A DNA stretch of 64,000 bases. It comes from Crambe crambe. Taxonomy: Eukaryota > Porifera > Demospongiae > Poecilosclerida > Crambeidae. Shown piece by piece: positions 59,891 through 64,000 of this stretch. Under the pieces are notes generated by a model. The model saw only the letters and a list, made by a program, of their open reading frames with translations, did no database searches and was not told where the DNA came from. How positions within the stretch are numbered: the first letter of the stretch is position 1; every line of letters starts with the position of its first letter. The stretch covers positions 1,326,501-1,390,500 of the forward strand of contig OZ004598.1 of the NCBI GenBank assembly GCA_963924555.1, in the 5' to 3' direction. Position numbers and translations under genes: made by a program.

Positions 59891-60780
59891 ATTAGTTCCA
59901 TTTAAATGTGTGAAATACACATACACTGGTAGCAAAAACCATCTGCACTTCATATGGCGAGTTCATTCAGATTACACTGAAACTGAAACAATGAATGAGA
60001 GTTTGAAGGTACGGGATCATCTAAAAAAAAATCATTTCCTATGTACCATTCAAGGGCTATGAGACGTGAATTTATTTCTTTATTTGGAAAGTTAACCAAC
60101 ACTAAATCAGCTTTTCTGAGAAATTTATCATCGGTTGACTGGCAACTGTTCTGCAAGTTCTACCTTGGCAGAGAAAGAAGTTGATAATAGGCTAAAACAA
60201 GTTATTGAAAATGAAGACCCTAAACTTATATGGGATCTTCGTGTCAACAATGATGGTCGTACAGAGATGTACACCACCTTTCTTGAATTCTGCAAGAAGT
60301 TGATAGTCAAGTGGAAATAGCAGTCGATGATCACCCGCCATGATGTTGTTGTAGGGGGTGATGTTGTAACTCATCTGGCTGCTGCAATGAGCGTGCGAGA
60401 TTTCCATGATCAAGTTACAAAGCTGTGTCCTGAAGGGACTCCAATTCCTTCAATCCAGTGGCTGCGTCTGCAATTTTGGCCCAGGAGACTGAAGTGTGGT
60501 TTTGCCAAGCACCAAAAAGGCCCAAGTTTATGGTACAAACACGGCAATTTTGTAAATTCCACATCCATTGTCATTATGTATCAGCATTATTTACGAGAAT
60601 TTGCTATCCAATATAGAGATTATGCTACAATGGTCAGCATGGATGAAAAACATATTGTGAAAGTTGGAGAGCCAGGTTTCCCTGTGGCAGGGGTCGAAAG
60701 AGGGAAGCAAGTCCTCATATCTCCTGCCAAAAAGCTCACATAGGTGACCATGATTTTAACAAGTTTTCCATGACACCTAG

Positions 60781-60973
60781 TGCAGTAGCACTCTCTATGT
60801 AGGGATGACTCGGACGGCTTAAACCTAACAAAAGCTACCGTGAATGATTATCCAGCCTACTAGAGCCTACTACAATGTGCAGATCAAGTTTCAGGACCAG
60901 GAAGCTTACCATTTCAGAAATACGGCAAGCAGGTAAATCGCTGGATTCTCTTCTCTATTATTATTATTATTAC
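60781..60973 (+). mobile_element. CFE-A head, left end of the nested insertion
   Basis: Truncated palindrome (GCAGTAGCACTCTCTATG), then head sequence as at 31.4 kb with an internal deletion, ending in (TTA)n. The body continues only at 62,475 because other elements are inserted at the microsatellite. Confidence 0.7.
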
Positions 60974-61327
60974 TAGGGCAATGTTCAACATTCAGTTGAC
61001 AGCGAGCGAGCAAGCAAGCATTCTTCAACTCTTTAGAAGATGCTGTTGAGTATCTGTAGCAATGTGCAGCATTTGACAGTGAGCAAGTGAGCAATAAAAG
61101 TAGTTGATAGGCTCCAGTGCTTGATATTGCTGTCAGAGACAAGAGTTATGTTATTGTAAGTGGTGGTTCCAACAAGGAAGCTCCATACATAAAAAGCTGT
61201 AAATACTTACCACAAGCTCTTAGATGAGCCAAGCGCCTACAATTGACTTTGATAAGCCTAGCCCTCTATAACAAAAGGCTGTAGAAAACAATCTAGCTCA
61301 ATTACAATTGGAGCATGCGCATTACTA
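60974..61327 (+). repeat. Dispersed repeat X, copy 2
   Basis: It matches 18,077-18,300 (GGGCAATGTTCAACATTCAG, GCAATGTGCAGCATTTGACA, GTGCTTGATATTGCT). It sits at the CFE-A microsatellite. Confidence 0.6.
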
Positions 61328-61844
61328 CATAGCAGGTATATTTCGAGGGGGCTTCTTGATTAGTCTTATTTCGTGGGGAAATCATTCACAGATTTAGAAG
61401 AAGAAAAAACCTGGCCAGCGGCCATGTGCGCGTGTGCACGCACACAGAGTTATGAGCTAGCTACATCCATAGATACTATACTCAGAGTATAGTATCTATG
61501 CTACATCTAGCTTCGATGGCCTAGGCCATCTTTCATTTGAGACTACGTCCTAGACAGGTTAAGTTTAAAATGATATCTGGAGTGCCATAGTTAGCGAAGT
61601 GCCTTTTGCCGTGGCATAGCGATGATAGATGTTCTGCTGCCTCGAAGCCATCAGATCATCTGGCTCTATTTTTCTTCAGCGAGGTGAGTCTATCCATTGT
61701 AGAGTCACAGACACATGAACTGGACTGCCGCAACTCTAGTGATATGTCTTGCCAAAGTGATTTGTGTGGTTAAATATTCGCGGACGAAAGAGAAATTTCA
61801 AAATCCGCGAAACTTTCGCCCCTCGAAATATATCCGCTATACGG
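61328..61844. mobile_element. TA-MITE with GGTATATTTCGAGGGG ends
   Basis: Right end CCCCTCGAAATATATCCGCT then ATACGG|TA. The left end ATAGCAGGTATATTTCGAGG is its degraded inverse. Inside is a near-perfect 33-bp palindrome at 61,468-61,500. Confidence 0.55.
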
Positions 61845-61892
61845 TATTAAGTACGCCTGGGGCATTTTGGAGTGCAGACCTAGATATACATA

Positions 61893-62418
61893 CCGTAATC
61901 GTATAAATTTTCGATGGGGTTTTATTTTCGTTTTTTTCGTAGTCGATCAGAATCCTCGAAAATAATAAACGAAGTCTTAGTACTATGACGTCATATATGA
62001 CGACGATGCGCATGTGTGTGCGATGCGATATCGATAGCAGCTGAGAAAAAACCTTGAGCAGATAGTCCATGAGACGAAAGTATCATGCTTCATTACCGGG
62101 ATCATGGCCGTTCCCTGTCTCTCATCTACAACGAAGCGTCTCGCCTTCCATAGCAGTCTAGGTTTTAGTCTGACGTCGCAACCCCAGCTCTTCTTTTTGG
62201 GGGACTATCTAGATTTCTCTGTAGTAGCCACAAATCACGAGAAGGTAGCCATCATGCATGTCACTTGGCCCCAGCAGCAGGTAATGATATAGCTATTATG
62301 CGCATGCATTATTTTCCATGTGCTTGCTACGAAAATTAGACCTGCGGAAATTTTTTATCATAGGAACAGCTCCGGAAATCACAAAATTTTAAACCTCCGA
62401 AAATTTATACGATTACGG
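61893..62418. mobile_element. TA-MITE with CCGTAATCGTATAAATTTTC ends (526 bp)
   Basis: CCGTAATCGTATAAATTTTC and GAAAATTTATACGATTACGG are exact inverted ends, with TA on both sides. No coding frame of note. Confidence 0.8.
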
Positions 62419-62474
62419 TAATTTACAATTTCAATGAGTCATGACCTGAGAGTCAGCTCGCTCACTGCAATTAT

Positions 62475-63265
62475 TGTTCTTATTATTATCTCTCGAACCA
62501 CTCAAGCTACAGCTATGATTTCTGGATAAATCCACTCAAAATTCTACCAACTACGATCTTTTCTACTTGTTGATCCTCGAAAGAGTCGATGAAAAAGGAG
62601 ACACTACGGAGCACAGCACTCGACTAATTCAATTAGTGGAAGCCATCTTTTCTATAATACGCATGCGCATGAATTTCATATCCAATTATAATATTACTCA
62701 GCTATCTCTCTAGCTAGCTCTACAATAGACTACTGTATCAACTCGGGGATTTAGATTCACCAATCCATCTACTGGTAGACTCTATTTCAGCATCTTTGAC
62801 CTCCAAGCATAGCTCAACAACGACACAACACTTTGACTCGTTGATAATGATTGGGCTGCTATGCTATTGGAGAACTACGTATTCTCCTTCATCTGTCCCT
62901 GCATACACATAGAAGAATGGACTCTATACATAGCTAAAACCATAAAAGAGAGGATAAAAGACCAGGAACAAGTAAGGGAAAAAGCATTTCGTGAAATGAA
63001 AAAAGATGTAGGGATGACCACTGCTCAAAAAAGTAAGGAAACAAGAAGGAGATCAATCTTTGTTCTGTATATCCAGCCAACAATCCCTACATATACATCG
63101 GGTAGCTTCAGATTATAGTGTAGTAATGTACGTATATGCAGGGATTGTTGGCTGGATATACAGAACAAAGATTGATCCCATTTCCATCCTTCTTGTTTCC
63201 TTACTTTATTGAACAGTGGTCATCCCTACATCTTTTTTTCATTTCAGGAAATGATTTTTCCCTTA
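62475..63265 (+). mobile_element. CFE-A body and hairpin, right end of the nested insertion
   Basis: The body starts CTCTCGAACCACTCAAGCTA, and the hairpin spans 62,973-63,265 and ends TTTTTCCCTTA at the junction with the DDE-like coding sequence. With the head at 60,781 it forms one CFE-A copy. Confidence 0.75.
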
Positions 63266-63692
63266 TGTTAGTCTTTTTATCGATATCCCTGGATCAACTG
63301 GATCATTCTATTCCGGAAAGGTGTTTGTTGGACTCATTTCAGCCATCCTCCCCAATTCGACATGTAACTGAGCTGGAAGGTATATTAGTCAGTTCTTCTA
63401 CTGCCAGTCCAATACTGTTGCTCTATACTGATGGCGGACCAGACCATAGGCTTACTTAAGTGTCTGTCCAAATTTCTTTAATCTGTGTATTCCTTTCACT
63501 AGACCTTATTTTCCTGTGTGCTGTTTGTACACCACCTTATCACAGCTGGAAGAATCCAGCAGAACGTATCATGTCCATACTTGATCTTGGTCTCCAATCA
63601 GTGGGTGTGATGAGACAGGAAACAAAGTCATTTGAAGGTGTCATGGAATAATTTAGCAGCTATACAGATTACAGTGATCTTGTGACATGAAA

Positions 63693-63796
63693 TCCAGAAC
63701 AGCAAAACCAAAATTTACATAGTCTCCTTTCAAATGGCTTTGGAGTTGGGCTACTTGAAAGGAGGCTATGTAAATTTTTGGTTTTGCTGTTCTGGA
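63693..63796. repeat. Short hairpin element (104 bp)
   Basis: The arms TCCAGAACAGCAAAACCAAA and TTTGGTTTTGCTGTTCTGGA continue inward (TTTACATAG..CTATGTAAA, CTCCTTTCAA..TTGAAAGGAG) with a loop of about 18 bp. It lies just after the pseudogene end. Confidence 0.75.
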
Positions 63797-63949
63797 AAGA
63801 TAACTGCAATCTGCTGTACAGCCACACATCAAATAAATGCACCAAAAACAGGAAATTGACAGGATGAGAATCAAGTAATTGAATTTATAAGGCCTTACTG
63901 TTATAAACTATAACTTTGTACATTCCATTGGACATTCTTATTTTTGCAG

Positions 63950-64000
63950 TTATCAGTGTCTTAGCACTCTCTAGGTAGGGATGGCAGGTCAAAGGTCATA
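63950..64000 (+). repeat. CFE head-like end at the right window edge
   Basis: TTAGCACTCTCTAGGTAGGG resembles the head palindrome half. The following GCAGGTCAAAGGTCATA is also found near 46,485. Cut by the edge. Confidence 0.4.

Larger units (their letters stand above)
58636..63652 (+). pseudogene. DDE-transposase-like gene of a sponge/cnidarian multicopy family, broken
   Basis: Coding pieces follow in order: YMSGELDNSDLIKQ (58.7 kb), SLFCQFHGYKQPEKHKHRKF and SVLLLYLI (59.2), DEIGVLVPSGNVLPPQYKAL (59.5), AAAMSVRDFHDQVTKLCPEG (60.4), YATMVSMDEKHIVKVGEPGF (60.6), LLLYTDGGPDHRLT (63.4) and PPYHSWKNPAERIMSILDLG (63.6). D (SMDEKH), D (YTDGG) and E (NPAER) are spaced like a DDE nuclease triad; that reading is inference. 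From memory the family is multicopy and unnamed in corals and sponges. Lesions: stops and frame changes at about 59,030, 59,320, 59,420 and 60,060-60,330, a 23-bp minisatellite, a one-base loss in an A run near 60,735, a 2,485-bp insertion at 60,781, a frame change near 63,335, and a stop just after RLT. It is certainly inactive. Confidence 0.7.

Overview
The window is eukaryotic. It has spliced genes with short GT-AG introns (about 80-90 bp where they can be measured), moderately AT-rich DNA, many short terminal-inverted-repeat elements, microsatellites and satellite arrays. The gene content points to an early-branching animal: Death-domain exons, a NACHT/LRR receptor, a 2A peptide on a Death-domain exon, and a sponge/cnidarian-like DDE gene family. 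A demosponge of the Amphimedon type is my best guess. This is inference, since no species-diagnostic locus is present.

Layout. 0-4.6 kb: an edge-truncated NLR exon on the minus strand, then a hAT-like fragment and copies of two composite hairpin elements (called CFE-A and CFE-B here). 4.7-10.1 kb: a head-to-head gene pair, an 11-exon coiled-coil gene (minus) and a three-exon TNP2-type CACTA/EnSpm transposase (plus), followed by non-coding DNA to about 14 kb. 14.3-16.5 kb: a 5'-truncated retrotransposon with a C-terminal restriction-like endonuclease domain, a poly(A) tail and a 13-bp target duplication. 18.4-23.7 kb: two satellite arrays (79-bp and about 145-bp units). 24-31.9 kb: tandem CFE-A arrays around TRAPPC8 pseudogene pieces. 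31.9-40 kb: minus-strand 5' exons of a second NLR-type gene (2A exon, Death exon, small linker exons), with a DIRS fragment and a CFE-B copy in its introns. 43.1-45.6 kb: a decayed TRAPPC8 copy, with another fragment at 46.7 kb. 48.4-56.5 kb: a near-complete NLR gene (Death exon, linker cassettes, then one large exon coding a death-fold-like region, an Ig domain, NACHT and an LRR array). 58.6-63.7 kb: a DDE-like gene broken by frameshifts, stops, a 23-bp minisatellite and a 2.5-kb nest of transposons.

How it fits together. The two NLR-type loci share modular exons. Every internal exon is bounded by phase-1 introns, so linker exons can be skipped, duplicated or shuffled without breaking the frame. 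The last 19 or so LRRs are almost identical 28-residue units that differ mainly at the exposed beta-strand positions. Together these suggest a fast-diversifying innate-recognition locus in transposon-rich DNA. Internal comparisons between paralogous stretches give filled and empty sites for several elements, which fixes some insertion behaviours without outside data.
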